DNA of 64,000 nt from positions 1 through 64,000 of the forward strand of contig SYGN01000290.1 of assembly GCA_005799525.1 (NCBI GenBank), read 5' to 3'. Below are positions 47,700 through 57,466 of this stretch, piece by piece. Source of the stretch: Opitutaceae bacterium (GTDB lineage: Bacteria; Verrucomicrobiota; Verrucomicrobiia; Opitutales; Opitutaceae). Both the position numbers and the translations under genes were made by a program. Under the pieces are notes generated by a model. The model was not told where the DNA came from, made no database searches, and saw nothing but the letters and a program-made list of their open reading frames with translations. Each line of letters starts with the position of its first letter. The first letter of the stretch is position 1.

Positions 47700-48501
47700 G
47701 GCTTTTGTACAAAAAGAGAGCGGAAACTGTCGGACGCGGCAGGGGGTGTCAAGGGCGGCGTTTGTTTGGTCGCTTTTTTGATCGTTTCCACGGGGTGTCA
47801 AAGTCATCGGAGGGGAGCTTTGGCGCTGGTGAGGTGTCGACGGCAAGCGACTGAGGCGGAGCGGGGCCACGGCGGAGCACGGGGCGAAGGACGCCATCAA
47901 AGGTGCTCGGAGCAACGCGCGGAGCGATTTTGGCGCGGTGCGGCGCACGTGGACAAAGCGCCGTCACGAACGGCGCGGGGCAGCTCCCATGAAACAGCTG
48001 CTTTTTGAAGAGGCTACATGGGATGAAAAAGAGGAGTGGGTTTATGCGTGACGAGAGTGATCCAATCCGCGACGGCCCGAAGGGTGAACAAGGTTGAGTA
48101 AACTCCCATACGGGGTCGGCACGACTGCCTAAATTAGTGTCCATTTTTTCGAGGTAAGCCCAGTTCCGGCTGACCGAGGTGGGGTGGGCTGGGGGCGCGG
48201 AGGGAAGCGTGAGGTGCAGGGATAAGTCTTCCTATCGAAGAGCGGCCGATGCACGTGGCGACCGGTATTTTTTCGGACGGTCATCTTTTGGCCGAAGTGG
48301 GGACGGTCTCACTTAGACCGGACTCTCCGTGCCCGGGGGGAATTCGCACGGATGTCGTCGGGCGGGATGCACCGAAAGTGCGCCGCCAAGCGACGGGAAA
48401 CGGACGACGGGGAGCGAGATTAGGAGCGGCACGCCCGCCGCCCGACGGACGACGGACGCGGGAGATCAGAAACGACACGCCGACGAGCGGCAGCCCTACC
48501 C

Positions 48502-48532
48502 AAAAAATTCACCCCCCGAGGTGAGGGGGGCG
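48502..48532 (-). terminator. Rho-independent terminator downstream of thrS
   Basis: Minus strand GCCCCCCTCACCTCGGGGGGTGAATTTTTTG hairpin plus T-tract. Confidence 0.75.
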
Positions 48533-48545
48533 CACCGGCCCGGTC

Positions 48546-50465
48546 TCACGCGTTTTTCTTGTCCGGCAGAGCGCGGGTCGAAACTTCGGTTTTCAGTTTC
48601 GCAACGAACGCGTCGAGCGAGATCACGCCCTCGTCGCCCCGAGCGCGACTGCGGACGGACACACTTTGCGTCTCAGCTTCCCTATAGCCCATGACGAGTG
48701 TGTAGGGGACCTTGTCGAGTTCGGCGCGGCGGATCTTGCCGCCGAGTTTGTCGGAGTGTTCGTCGATGGTGGCGCGGAAACCCTCGGCCTTGAGGCGAGT
48801 GAGAAACGCGCGCGCGTAGTCGTTGAGATTGTCGCTGATGGGGACGAGGCGCACCTGTTCGGGCGCGAGCCAGGCGGGGAAGTCGCCACCGAAGTGCTCG
48901 ATCAGGACGCCGCAGAAACGCTCCATCGAGCCGAAGGGCGCGCGGTGGATCATGACGGGGCGGTGCTTGGCGTTGTCGGCGCCAATATAGCTGAGGTCGA
49001 AGCGCACCGGGAGTACATAGTCCACCTGCACGGTGCCGAGCTGCCATTCGCGGCCGATCACGTCCTTGATGACGAAGTCGATCTTGGGTCCGTAGAACGC
49101 GGCCTCGCCGGGCTCCTCAGTGAACGGCACGCAGAGGGATTTTGCGGCTTCGCGGCAGGCGGCTTCGGCTTTGTCCCATTGTTCGGGGTTGCCGGCAAAT
49201 TTCTTGCCGTCGGGATCGCGGAGGCCGACGCGCACGCGATAATCGGTCATGCCGAGGGTGGTGAGAACGACCTTGACGAGGGCGAGACAGCCGAGGACTT
49301 CGGCGGCGACCTGTTCCTCGGTGCAGAAGAGATGGGCGTCGTCTTGGGTGAAGCCGCGGACGCGGGTCATGCCGTTGAGCTCGCCGGATTGCTCCCAGCG
49401 ATAAACCGTGCCGAACTCGGCGAGGCGTACGGGGAGGTCTCTGTAACTGTGCGGCTGGGACGCGAAAATTTTGATGTGATGCGGGCAGTTCATCGGTTTC
49501 AGCATGAAACCGTTGAGGAGCTTGTCGTCGGGCAGCACACGGTCGGGTGAGATGGTTTCCTTGCCGGTCCGAGCATTGATCTGCGCGGCTAGTTGGGCGG
49601 ACACGCCATCAAGGCGCGCAAAGGCTTCGGCGCAGGAGCAGCCTTCACTGAGGGCTTTCGCGAGCGACTCGTTTTCGAAAACCGGCGGGAACTGCGACTC
49701 CTTGTAAAAAGGGAAGTGGCCGGAAGTTTTGTAGAGTTCGAGCTTACCGATGTGCGGCGTGAAGACCTGCGAGTAGCCCTGCTTGCGGAGCTCGCCACCG
49801 ATGAAATCCTGCAGCTCCTGGCGGATGATGGAGCCATTGGGCGTCCAGAGGATGAGGCCCTGGCCGACGTCTTCGTCGATGTGAAAAAGTTTTAGTTCCT
49901 TGCCGAGTTTGCGGTGGTCGCGGGCCTTGGCCTGCTCGGTGCGCTCGAGATGTTGGGCGAGTTCGTCCTTCGTCGGAAACGCCGTGCCGTAGATGCGTTG
50001 GAGCTGCTTGTTCTTCTCATCGCCACGGTGATACGCGCCGGCGATGGAAAGGAGTTTGAAGGCTTTTAGCTTGGACGAGTAGCGCACGTGCGTGCCGGCG
50101 CAGAGATCCAAGAACTCGCCGTTTTGGTAAAACGAAATCTTCTCCCCCTCGGGGATGTCGGCGAGACGGCCGAGTTTGTAGCGCTCTTGGCCGCGCGACT
50201 TGATGATCTCGACGGCTTCCTCGCGGGAGACTTCTTTGCGGTCGAAGCGCTGGTTTTCATCGGCGACCTTCTTCATCTCGGCCTCGAGTTTTACGAGGTC
50301 ATCGGCGGTGAGTTTGTGGTCGAGATCGATGTCGTAGTAGAACCCGGCGTCCGTGGGCGGACCGATGTCGAGCTTGGCATCAGGGAAGATGCGGAGAATG
50401 GCGGTCGCGAGGATGTGCGAGGCCGAGTGGCGGAGTTCTTCGAGAGGAGACATGACGTGGGACAT
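48546..50465 (-). CDS. thrS: Threonyl-tRNA synthetase lacking an N-terminal TGS domain
   Basis: ELRHSASHILATAILRIFPDAKLDIGPPTDAGFYYDID; LKPMNCPHHIKIF; VRGFTQDDAHLFC; HRAPFGSMERFCGVLIEHFGGDFPAWLAP. Confidence 0.95.
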   Translation of the reverse strand: MSHVMSPLEELRHSASHILATAILRIFPDAKLDIGPPTDAGFYYDIDLDHKLTADDLVKLEAEMKKVADENQRFDRKEVSREEAVEIIKSRGQERYKLGRLADIPEGEKISFYQNGEFLDLCAGTHVRYSSKLKAFKLLSIAGAYHRGDEKNKQLQRIYGTAFPTKDELAQHLERTEQAKARDHRKLGKELKLFHIDEDVGQGLILWTPNGSIIRQELQDFIGGELRKQGYSQVFTPHIGKLELYKTSGHFPFYKESQFPPVFENESLAKALSEGCSCAEAFARLDGVSAQLAAQINARTGKETISPDRVLPDDKLLNGFMLKPMNCPHHIKIFASQPHSYRDLPVRLAEFGTVYRWEQSGELNGMTRVRGFTQDDAHLFCTEEQVAAEVLGCLALVKVVLTTLGMTDYRVRVGLRDPDGKKFAGNPEQWDKAEAACREAAKSLCVPFTEEPGEAAFYGPKIDFVIKDVIGREWQLGTVQVDYVLPVRFDLSYIGADNAKHRPVMIHRAPFGSMERFCGVLIEHFGGDFPAWLAPEQVRLVPISDNLNDYARAFLTRLKAEGFRATIDEHSDKLGGKIRRAELDKVPYTLVMGYREAETQSVSVRSRARGDEGVISLDAFVAKLKTEVSTRALPDKKNA

Positions 50466-50532
50466 AGCGGGAAGGGGAGGAAAAGTTGAGAGCTGAGAGT
50501 TGAGCGCAGACAATCCAGGAGCGAAAGGCAGA

Positions 50533-51903
50533 TCAGGCTTTTTTGTGAGGTTCCAGTTTGTAATCGGTTTTGCTGTCGAGCATCGACCAGCCGGCGGCGG
50601 TGAGTTCCTTGCGCAGGGCGTCGGCAGTGGCGAAGTCCTTGGCTTGTTTCGCGGCCCAGCGTGTGGTGGCGAGGGCGGTGATGGCGGCGGGAACTTGGGC
50701 TTTCGGCGCGGTGGGAGCGGTGAGGTCGAAACCGAGCGCGAACATCGCTCGATCAAACAGCGCCGCATTTACATCGCTGGGTTTGCGATGATTTATCGCC
50801 GTGAACAGTGCGCCCAACGCGGCGGGCGTGTTGAGGTCGTCGTGGAGTGCTGCGACGACAGAAGCGTAGACATTCACCAACCCGGTTGAGTCAGCCATGG
50901 CGGCGCGAAACGTGCGAAGGGTGGACAGCGCGCTCTCCGCCGCGCGCAGCGAATCGAGCATAAAGTTGAGCTGCTTGCGTGGGTGCCCCATGAGCAACGC
51001 ATAGCGGACGGCCATCGGTGAGTAGCCCTTTTCGACGAGGTCGGTGAGCGTGTAGTAGTTCCCCTTGCTCTTGCTCATTGTGGTGCCCTCAACGAGGAGG
51101 TGCTCGCTGTGATACCAGTGGTGCGCGAAGGTCGTGCCGTTGCAGCATTCGCTCTGGGCGATCTCGTTTTCGTGGTGCGGGAAGAGCAGGTCCACACCGC
51201 CGGAGTGGAGGTCGATAGTGTCGCCAAGGAGCGACTTGCTCATCGCACTACACTCGATGTGCCAGCCGGGGCGGCCTGCACTCGCGCCGCGCGGGCCGGG
51301 CCATTTCACGTCGCCGTCTTCCTCGGGCTTGTAGGCTTTCCAGAGCGCAAAGTCCGACACGGAGTCTTTGTGGTCGGCGTCGGCGACGATGTTGGTGATC
51401 TTGAGCTCGCGCTCTTTGATGCGAGACAGGGCTCCGTAGCCGGGGAACGACTCGAGTTTGAAGTAGACGGAGCCGTCGGCGGCGCGGTAGGCGTTACCTT
51501 TTTCCATCAACACCTCGATCATGTTCACCTGTTCCTTGATGTAGCTGGTGGCGGTGGGTTCGGCGTGGGGGCGCTGGCAATTGAGCGCGTCGCAGTCGGC
51601 GTGGAATTTGTCGGTCCACTTTTTGGTGATCTCGGCAAGCGGCCGTTTTTCATTTTGGGTCTGGCCGATGGTGCGGTCGTCGACGTCGGTGAGGTTGCGG
51701 ACGTGCTTCACTTTATCGGCGCCGAATTCGAGTTCGAGGAGGCGACGAAGTACGTCGTTGACGACGAAAGTGCGGAAGTTGCCGATGTGGGCGGGGGCGT
51801 AGACCGTCGGGCCGCAGTTGTAGAAACGGAAGACGCCGTCGGGGTGAGCCGGGGTGAGCAGCTTAAGGGTGCGCTCTAGAGAATCGAAAAGATGAATAGG
51901 CAT
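50533..51903 (-). CDS. cysS: Cysteinyl-tRNA synthetase
   Basis: [64 protein letters not shown]. Confidence 0.96.
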   Translation of the reverse strand: MPIHLFDSLERTLKLLTPAHPDGVFRFYNCGPTVYAPAHIGNFRTFVVNDVLRRLLELEFGADKVKHVRNLTDVDDRTIGQTQNEKRPLAEITKKWTDKFHADCDALNCQRPHAEPTATSYIKEQVNMIEVLMEKGNAYRAADGSVYFKLESFPGYGALSRIKERELKITNIVADADHKDSVSDFALWKAYKPEEDGDVKWPGPRGASAGRPGWHIECSAMSKSLLGDTIDLHSGGVDLLFPHHENEIAQSECCNGTTFAHHWYHSEHLLVEGTTMSKSKGNYYTLTDLVEKGYSPMAVRYALLMGHPRKQLNFMLDSLRAAESALSTLRTFRAAMADSTGLVNVYASVVAALHDDLNTPAALGALFTAINHRKPSDVNAALFDRAMFALGFDLTAPTAPKAQVPAAITALATTRWAAKQAKDFATADALRKELTAAGWSMLDSKTDYKLEPHKKA

Positions 51904-51916
51904 GAACTAGATTTGA

Positions 51917-52006
51917 AACCGCTAATCCTCGCTAATTGGCACGAAGAAAGAAAGGGCTGGCTACATTTTTTTGAAGATTAGCGTGAATTAGCGGGGATTA
52001 GCGGTT
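51917..52006. repeat. Inverted repeat AACCGCTAATCCTCGCTAATT ... AATTAGCGGGGATTAGCGGTT
   Basis: Direct reading, one mismatch in 21 bp arms, between divergent cysS and hemB. Confidence 0.9.
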
Positions 52007-52032
52007 AATTCCATGCCTTCCTTCCACGCACC

Positions 52033-53043
52033 ATGCCCGACCCCTTCAAGCTCGAGTTGTCTCATCGTCCGCGGCGACTGCGTCGCACGGCCAGTTTGCG
52101 CGCGATGGTCGAGGAAACTGTGCTGCGCCCGGCGGATTTTATCGCGCCGCTGTTCGTGGTGGACGGCAAAGGACCGCCCGAGGCGATCGCGTCGATGCCG
52201 GGGGTGTTTCGGCTGAATATCAAGGACCTCGTGAAAGAGTGTCGCGCGCTCGCGAAACTCGGGGTGCCGGCGGTGGCACTGTTTCCGAAACTCGATGCGA
52301 GTTTGAAGGACGATGAGGGCACGGAGGCGCTGAACGAGGAAACGCTCGTGCTGCGAGCGGTCCGGGCGGTGAAGAAGGCGTTGCCGCAGATGACGGTGAT
52401 CACGGATGTCGCCCTCGATCCTTACACGAGCCACGGGCATGACGGCGTGCTCACTGCGGCTCGCGATGACGTCGCGAACGATCGGACCGTCGGCATTTTG
52501 GCGAAAATGGCGGTGCTGCAAGCGCAGGCTGGCGTGGATTTGGTGGCACCGAGCGACATGATGGACGGGCGGGTGGGGGCGATTCGCCGGGCGCTGGATG
52601 CGGCGGACTTCACGGGCGTGGGCATTATGGCGTATTCGGTGAAGTTTGCCTCGGCGTACTACGGTCCGTTTCGCGATGCGGTCGGCAGCGCGAAGGCGGC
52701 GGGCACAAATTTACTGAGCAAGGCGACCTATCAGATGAATCCGGCGAACCGCCGCGAGGCTTTGGTCGAGGCCGCGCTCGATGTGGCCGAAGGTGCGGAC
52801 ATCATTATGGTGAAACCGGCGGGACCCTATCTCGACATCATCCGCGACGTGCGTAACGCGACCCAGAAGCCGATCGCGGCGTATCAGGTTTCCGGAGAAT
52901 ACGCGCAGCTGCACGCGGCGGCAAAAATGGGGTGGTTGGATCTGCCGCGCACGCGCCACGAGTCGTTGCTCGCGATCAAGCGCGCGGGAGCGGATATGAT
53001 TTTGACGTATTTCGCGAAGGCGATGGCGGCGGAACTGCGCTAA
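52033..53043 (+). CDS. hemB: Delta-aminolevulinic acid dehydratase (porphobilinogen synthase)
   Basis: RPRRLRRTASLRAMVEETVLRPADFIAPLFVVDG; VITDVALDPYTSHGHDG; VAPSDMMDGRVGAIR. Confidence 0.95.
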   Translation: MPDPFKLELSHRPRRLRRTASLRAMVEETVLRPADFIAPLFVVDGKGPPEAIASMPGVFRLNIKDLVKECRALAKLGVPAVALFPKLDASLKDDEGTEALNEETLVLRAVRAVKKALPQMTVITDVALDPYTSHGHDGVLTAARDDVANDRTVGILAKMAVLQAQAGVDLVAPSDMMDGRVGAIRRALDAADFTGVGIMAYSVKFASAYYGPFRDAVGSAKAAGTNLLSKATYQMNPANRREALVEAALDVAEGADIIMVKPAGPYLDIIRDVRNATQKPIAAYQVSGEYAQLHAAAKMGWLDLPRTRHESLLAIKRAGADMILTYFAKAMAAELR

Positions 53044-53315
53044 TTGGCACGGGCTTTCCGGCCCCGCTGATGACCATCGCCTTCTCCGGAGGATGCAGAT
53101 TCAGCGAGACAATATCGGCTGCTCTTGCTCCGAACGCTTGGTCGGTGCTCACCACGACGAGCAGTGGCGTTGCCTGTCCGGGGAATCGGCATGGCCAGCA
53201 GGCTTGCCTGATCGAGACGACTCGGGAGACGCGCAGAAGCTGACCGCGAGCAAGGGGACACTCAGTCAGGAATCAGTCAGGGGGATTTCGGAGACGTCTT
53301 GTTGTAGAAATACAC

Positions 53316-53345
53316 AACCCGCTAAGCCCTTCGGCAGAGCGGGTT
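53316..53345 (-). terminator. Hairpin just downstream of tRNA-Phe, possible terminator
   Basis: AACCCGCT...AGCGGGTT inverted repeat; T-tract weak. Confidence 0.5.
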
Positions 53346-53350
53346 AAGGA

Positions 53351-53426
<76 letters not shown>

Positions 53427-53660
53427 CCAAGCGGAAGCGCGAACAAACGCGGAGGTATCCGGCGCGTCAACGGGAATTTCCGGTTGAATGTGCGCCTGAG
53501 TGAGCAGCGAGGGAAACCGAGCTACCTGCTCACGTGACAGGCGCGAAGCTCTGCGCAGCGGCGCGGTTTCCGCAGAGTTTCAATGAAGCAAAATCCACGA
53601 CCGCGAAGCCCTGGGTTGGTTATTCCACTACGCTTCCAATACTAGACTGAGTTGCCTGGA

Positions 53661-53780
53661 GGTAGGAGCCTGCTTGCAGGCGATTCAGGACGTGGTCCGT
53701 CGGTGAAAGTTAAAATCGCCTGCAAGCAGGCTCCGACAAAAAAGCGGTGTTCGTCTCATGTTGAACGCGGATTGGAATTA
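53661..53780 (-). repeat. Dispersed composite repeat copy 2 (opposite orientation to 25568-25667)
   Basis: Reverse complement reads TAATTCCAATCCGCGTTC...GAACACCGCTTTTTT..GGAGCCTGCTTGCAGGCGATTTT...AATCGCCTGCAAGCAGGCTCCTACC. Confidence 0.8.
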
Positions 53781-53786
53781 GCGTGG

Positions 53787-54950
53787 TTATGATGGCACTG
53801 GCACGAAGACGGCGCAGACCGGTTGCGGGACTGCGAGGAGGGGGCCGGTCGGGGTGAGACGGCCGGATTTTGGGTCGATGCGGAAAACGGCGACCGTGTT
53901 GCTGTCTTGATTCTCCGCGAGGAGCCAGGTGCCGGTGGGGTCGAGGGCGAAGTGGCGCGGGGTTTTGCCGAGGGTGGAGTGATGGTCAATCAGCGTGAGT
54001 TTCCCCGAGGTCGCGTCGACGGCATAGGCGACGATGGTGTTGTGGCCGCGGTTGGAGCCGTAGAGGAATTTGCCACTGGGGTGGATTTGGACCTCGGCGG
54101 TGCTGGTGCCTTTCGCGACGGATTCGCCGGGCGGTAGCGTCGAGATGGTTTGGAAATCGGTGAGGGTGCCGAGCGCGGCATCGTAGCGGCAGGCGGTCAT
54201 CGTGCAGAGCATTTCGCTGATGACGTAGGCGAATTTTCCAGTCGGGTGAAACGCGAGGTGGCGCGGGCCCGAGCCAGGTGGGAGCGAGGCGGACGCGGGG
54301 GTGTGCGCGGAGAGTTTTGCGGTGGCGGGGTCGAGGGCATAGAGGAGGACGCGGTCGAGGCCGAGGTCGGGGACGAGGGCGAAGCGGTTGTCGGGGGAGA
54401 CGACGATCTGGTGGGCGTGCGGGGCGGCTTGGCGGGGGAGATTTACACTGGAGCCGGTGTGTTGGCTGACGGACCCGAGGGCACCGAGGCGGCCGTCAGG
54501 TTGTAGGGCGATTCCGGAGACGCCACCACCACCGTAGTTGGCCACCAGCAGCGTACGGCCGGTGGCATCGATGGAGAGGTGGCACGCGCCGGAACTCCCG
54601 TGAGTTTGTTGGTTGACGAGGGTGAGGGCGCCGGTGGCGGCGTTGAGGGCGTAGGCGCTCAGGCCGGTGCCGGGGGTGCGGGTGGAGTCGACGCTTTCGT
54701 CCAGGGCGTAGAGAAATTTTCCGTTCGGGTGGAGCGCGAGAAAGGCCGGGTCTTTAGTTTCGGCGGCGAGTTCGGCGGGCGAGAGGCGTCCGGTGGCGAC
54801 GTCGAGGCAGGAGCGGTAGATGCCTTTGCTCGGGGCTTTGGTGTAGGTGCCGAAGTAGACGAAAAATTCTTTTTCGGCAGCGAGGCTGCTGTTAGCAAAC
54901 GCGAGAGCGGCTAGGCTGGAGGTGAGCGTGCGAGGAAAGCGGAGGGACAT
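53787..54950 (-). CDS. Exported lactonase-family beta-propeller (6-phosphogluconolactonase-like)
   Basis: YFGTYTKAPSKGIYRSCLDVATGRLSPAELAAETKDPAFLALHPNGKFLYAL; GSGPRHLAFHPTGKFAYV. Confidence 0.88.
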   Translation of the reverse strand: MSLRFPRTLTSSLAALAFANSSLAAEKEFFVYFGTYTKAPSKGIYRSCLDVATGRLSPAELAAETKDPAFLALHPNGKFLYALDESVDSTRTPGTGLSAYALNAATGALTLVNQQTHGSSGACHLSIDATGRTLLVANYGGGGVSGIALQPDGRLGALGSVSQHTGSSVNLPRQAAPHAHQIVVSPDNRFALVPDLGLDRVLLYALDPATAKLSAHTPASASLPPGSGPRHLAFHPTGKFAYVISEMLCTMTACRYDAALGTLTDFQTISTLPPGESVAKGTSTAEVQIHPSGKFLYGSNRGHNTIVAYAVDATSGKLTLIDHHSTLGKTPRHFALDPTGTWLLAENQDSNTVAVFRIDPKSGRLTPTGPLLAVPQPVCAVFVPVPS

Positions 54951-55032
54951 GGGAGGGATCGGATTGGGGGAAGCGGGGGCGGGGGAGGGGAAGGGTGGGT
55001 GAAATCTCGTCGGTAATAAATGACGGACCTAC

Positions 55033-56682
55033 TCACCAAGTGAGTTCGAGGATACGGCCGGGGTTCAGCGGGCGGCTGCCGTGTTTACCGACGGGGCGGG
55101 TGTATTCGATGATGTAGAGTTTTTTGCCGGCTTGGAGGAAATCGATGGGGCGGGCGAGGGGAGCGAAGAACGTATTCACCCGGGCTTCGTAGACGCCGGC
55201 CGGATTGCGCTGCAGCTCGACGGCGAGGATGTCGTAGCCGTAGCTGTCGTCTTTGAGGAAATTACCGAAACGGCCGATCAAGAATTTGCCACGGAGGTTG
55301 GCGGGCCACTCGGGGCCGCAGAACACCATGCCGGCGGGGGATGAATGCGCGTCAAATGTGGCGATCGGTTTTTCGGGCGAGCCGCCGGCGGCGGGTCCGA
55401 AGTTGCGGATGGCCGGTGTGACGACGAGCCCGGCCGGAACGTCGGGAGTGTAAGGGTAGGGTTTTTCGGAGGCGGGGGCGTCGGCGTATTGGTAGGGGAA
55501 CCCGTAGTGTTTGCCGCGTTCGACGAAGTCCAGCTCCTCGGGGTAGTGGGCGTCGGGGCCGTTGCTGACGCTGAAGAGTTCTTGCCGGTCGTTCCAGGCG
55601 AAGCTCCAAGCGTTGCGGATGCCGCGGGCGAATACTTCGATCTTGGGCACGTCGATCGTTGGGTCGATGCGCCAGATGGCGGCGGTGTAGTCGGTCTCGC
55701 CGCCTTTCCAGTAGACGGTGTCGTTTTTGAAAATGCCGCCATCCACTTCACCGCCGTCGGTGCGGGCACCGCTACTGACGTAAATCATCCCGTCCGGGCC
55801 CTCGGCAATGTGACAGACCCCGTGGTTGTAATAGCTGAAGCCCCACGGATAGCTGGTGCGGAGCCAGGCGGACATTTTCTGCGGGACGCCGGTCGAATCG
55901 AGTGGCTCAGAGCGGAAAATGACGACGCGGTTTACGTGGTGCGGCTGCTCGGAGATACGCTGATTGGTAACGAGGTAGAGGCGTTTCTTCGAATCGATCG
56001 TCATGCCGAGAACGCTGAGGTTGCCGGCCGCCAGTTCGGCGTAGTCTTTAGCGGCGAGGACGCGGGCGAGGTTTCCGGTGGCGGGTTCGAGGCGGTAAAG
56101 ATCGCCGCTATTGTTGAGCACGAGGATCCAATCCATGCCGGGCACCGTCGCGAGTTTCAACCCGTGGACGGGGAGGCGGACGACCTCCCGGAGTTGATAG
56201 CCTGCGGGCGCATTCGGCAGGGGCGCGAAGGGATCGTTCTGCGCTGAATCGGTGGCAGCGAGAACGGTGCGGACCTTTTTGACTTCGGCCGCGGTGACGG
56301 GTTCGCCGTGATTGCCCCAAGCATTGCGAGCGTAGGTCAGGACGTCGGCGATCTGCTGGTCCTCCATGGCGGCGGGCGCGGGCATCACGCCTTGGTATTC
56401 GGTGCCGTTAACGACGAGGGGGCCGCTGATGCCTTGGATCGCGATGCGAATACTGCGTTCTTTGTCAGCCATCAAAAAATCGGACTTAGCGAGGGGAGGA
56501 AAAATACCCTTGATGCCCTCGCCATTGGCCTGATGGCACGCGGCGCAGTTGACGAGAAAGAGTGCCGCGCCAGCGCCAGCGGGTGCCGCGACAGCGCCAG
56601 CGGGAGGTGCGGCGGAGACGGCGAGTGGGACTGACAGCGAGGCCGAGAGGGCGAAGCCAAGAGCGAGCGTGCGGGGTAGCAT
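55033..56682 (-). CDS. Secreted fusion: N-terminal cytochrome c domain plus sugar-dehydrogenase-like beta-propeller
   Basis: Haem motif CAACHQANGEGIKGIFPPLA; later GLKLATVPGMDWILVLNNSGDLYRLEPATG, RGIRNAWSFAWN. Confidence 0.82.
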   Translation of the reverse strand: MLPRTLALGFALSASLSVPLAVSAAPPAGAVAAPAGAGAALFLVNCAACHQANGEGIKGIFPPLAKSDFLMADKERSIRIAIQGISGPLVVNGTEYQGVMPAPAAMEDQQIADVLTYARNAWGNHGEPVTAAEVKKVRTVLAATDSAQNDPFAPLPNAPAGYQLREVVRLPVHGLKLATVPGMDWILVLNNSGDLYRLEPATGNLARVLAAKDYAELAAGNLSVLGMTIDSKKRLYLVTNQRISEQPHHVNRVVIFRSEPLDSTGVPQKMSAWLRTSYPWGFSYYNHGVCHIAEGPDGMIYVSSGARTDGGEVDGGIFKNDTVYWKGGETDYTAAIWRIDPTIDVPKIEVFARGIRNAWSFAWNDRQELFSVSNGPDAHYPEELDFVERGKHYGFPYQYADAPASEKPYPYTPDVPAGLVVTPAIRNFGPAAGGSPEKPIATFDAHSSPAGMVFCGPEWPANLRGKFLIGRFGNFLKDDSYGYDILAVELQRNPAGVYEARVNTFFAPLARPIDFLQAGKKLYIIEYTRPVGKHGSRPLNPGRILELTW

Positions 56683-56773
56683 GCGTGCGTGGGTAGGGGA
56701 GCGACGGGGTGGGTCAAATCATTACGCGAGATGAGCCTCGTAATACGGAAGCCCTCCCGCTACTTGACTGGAG

Positions 56774-57436
56774 ATGCCCCAAGACCCCAACGCTTATTTC
56801 GACCAAGCCGTCCTTGACCAAATTGAACATAGCCCGATCGGGGCCGTGCCGTTTACGCCGACCTATCAGGACGCGCTGAAGCGCCTCTACGCCTCGCATC
56901 AGGCCTACGCTCACGCCGACCACAAGAACGGCCACGTCACCGCGCGGTCACTCGCCAAGCTGCCGCATTTTCAGGCAAGGAATCTTGAGGAGCTCATCGC
57001 GGGACGGATCGGGGCCGACGCGCTGGAAACCAACGGGAGCATTTATGACCGCTACGTGCAGTCACTGCCCGCAGCCGTGCGGGTGCGGGCGGAAGGCTTC
57101 CGGAAAGCGGTGGCGGGCAAAGTCGCGCATCACCGCACGAAGCATGTCGGTGACGATAAAGTCAGCGTTGCGCACGATCCGATCCACACGCTGTTTCTCG
57201 TGCCGGGGACCGGGCCCCATCCCGGTTTGCCGGGTAATTATCTGCATGGAGCGGCGGTCCAACTGCGCGCGAGCGCGGACAGCCCGTGGTCCGTGCACCT
57301 GCGTGATTCCGACGATGGTGACGCGTTATTTGAGTCAGTGACCATGGCCGAGTGTTTGGCGAAGTTGGTCGAGGTGCTGGAGAGCGCGCCCTTCAACATG
57401 AACGAGCTCGAGGCTTTGGGGTTCACGCTCAAGTGA
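56774..57436 (+). CDS. Hypothetical protein (220 aa), no family recognised
   Basis: Uninterrupted ORF with consistent codon usage, not overlapped by a better-supported gene. Confidence 0.6.
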   Translation: MPQDPNAYFDQAVLDQIEHSPIGAVPFTPTYQDALKRLYASHQAYAHADHKNGHVTARSLAKLPHFQARNLEELIAGRIGADALETNGSIYDRYVQSLPAAVRVRAEGFRKAVAGKVAHHRTKHVGDDKVSVAHDPIHTLFLVPGTGPHPGLPGNYLHGAAVQLRASADSPWSVHLRDSDDGDALFESVTMAECLAKLVEVLESAPFNMNELEALGFTLK

Positions 57437-57466
57437 GGGGTCTCGCGCGCCAAGCCGGGTGAACGT

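Noticed and set aside
47700-48500. Possible chromosomal origin next to rpmH-rnpA-yidD-yidC
   Set aside because: No dnaA, no dnaN and no cluster of TTATCCACA-like boxes seen upstream of rpmH.
53040-53261. Minus-strand ORF between hemB and tRNA-Phe
   Set aside because: Short, compositionally biased, no motif support.
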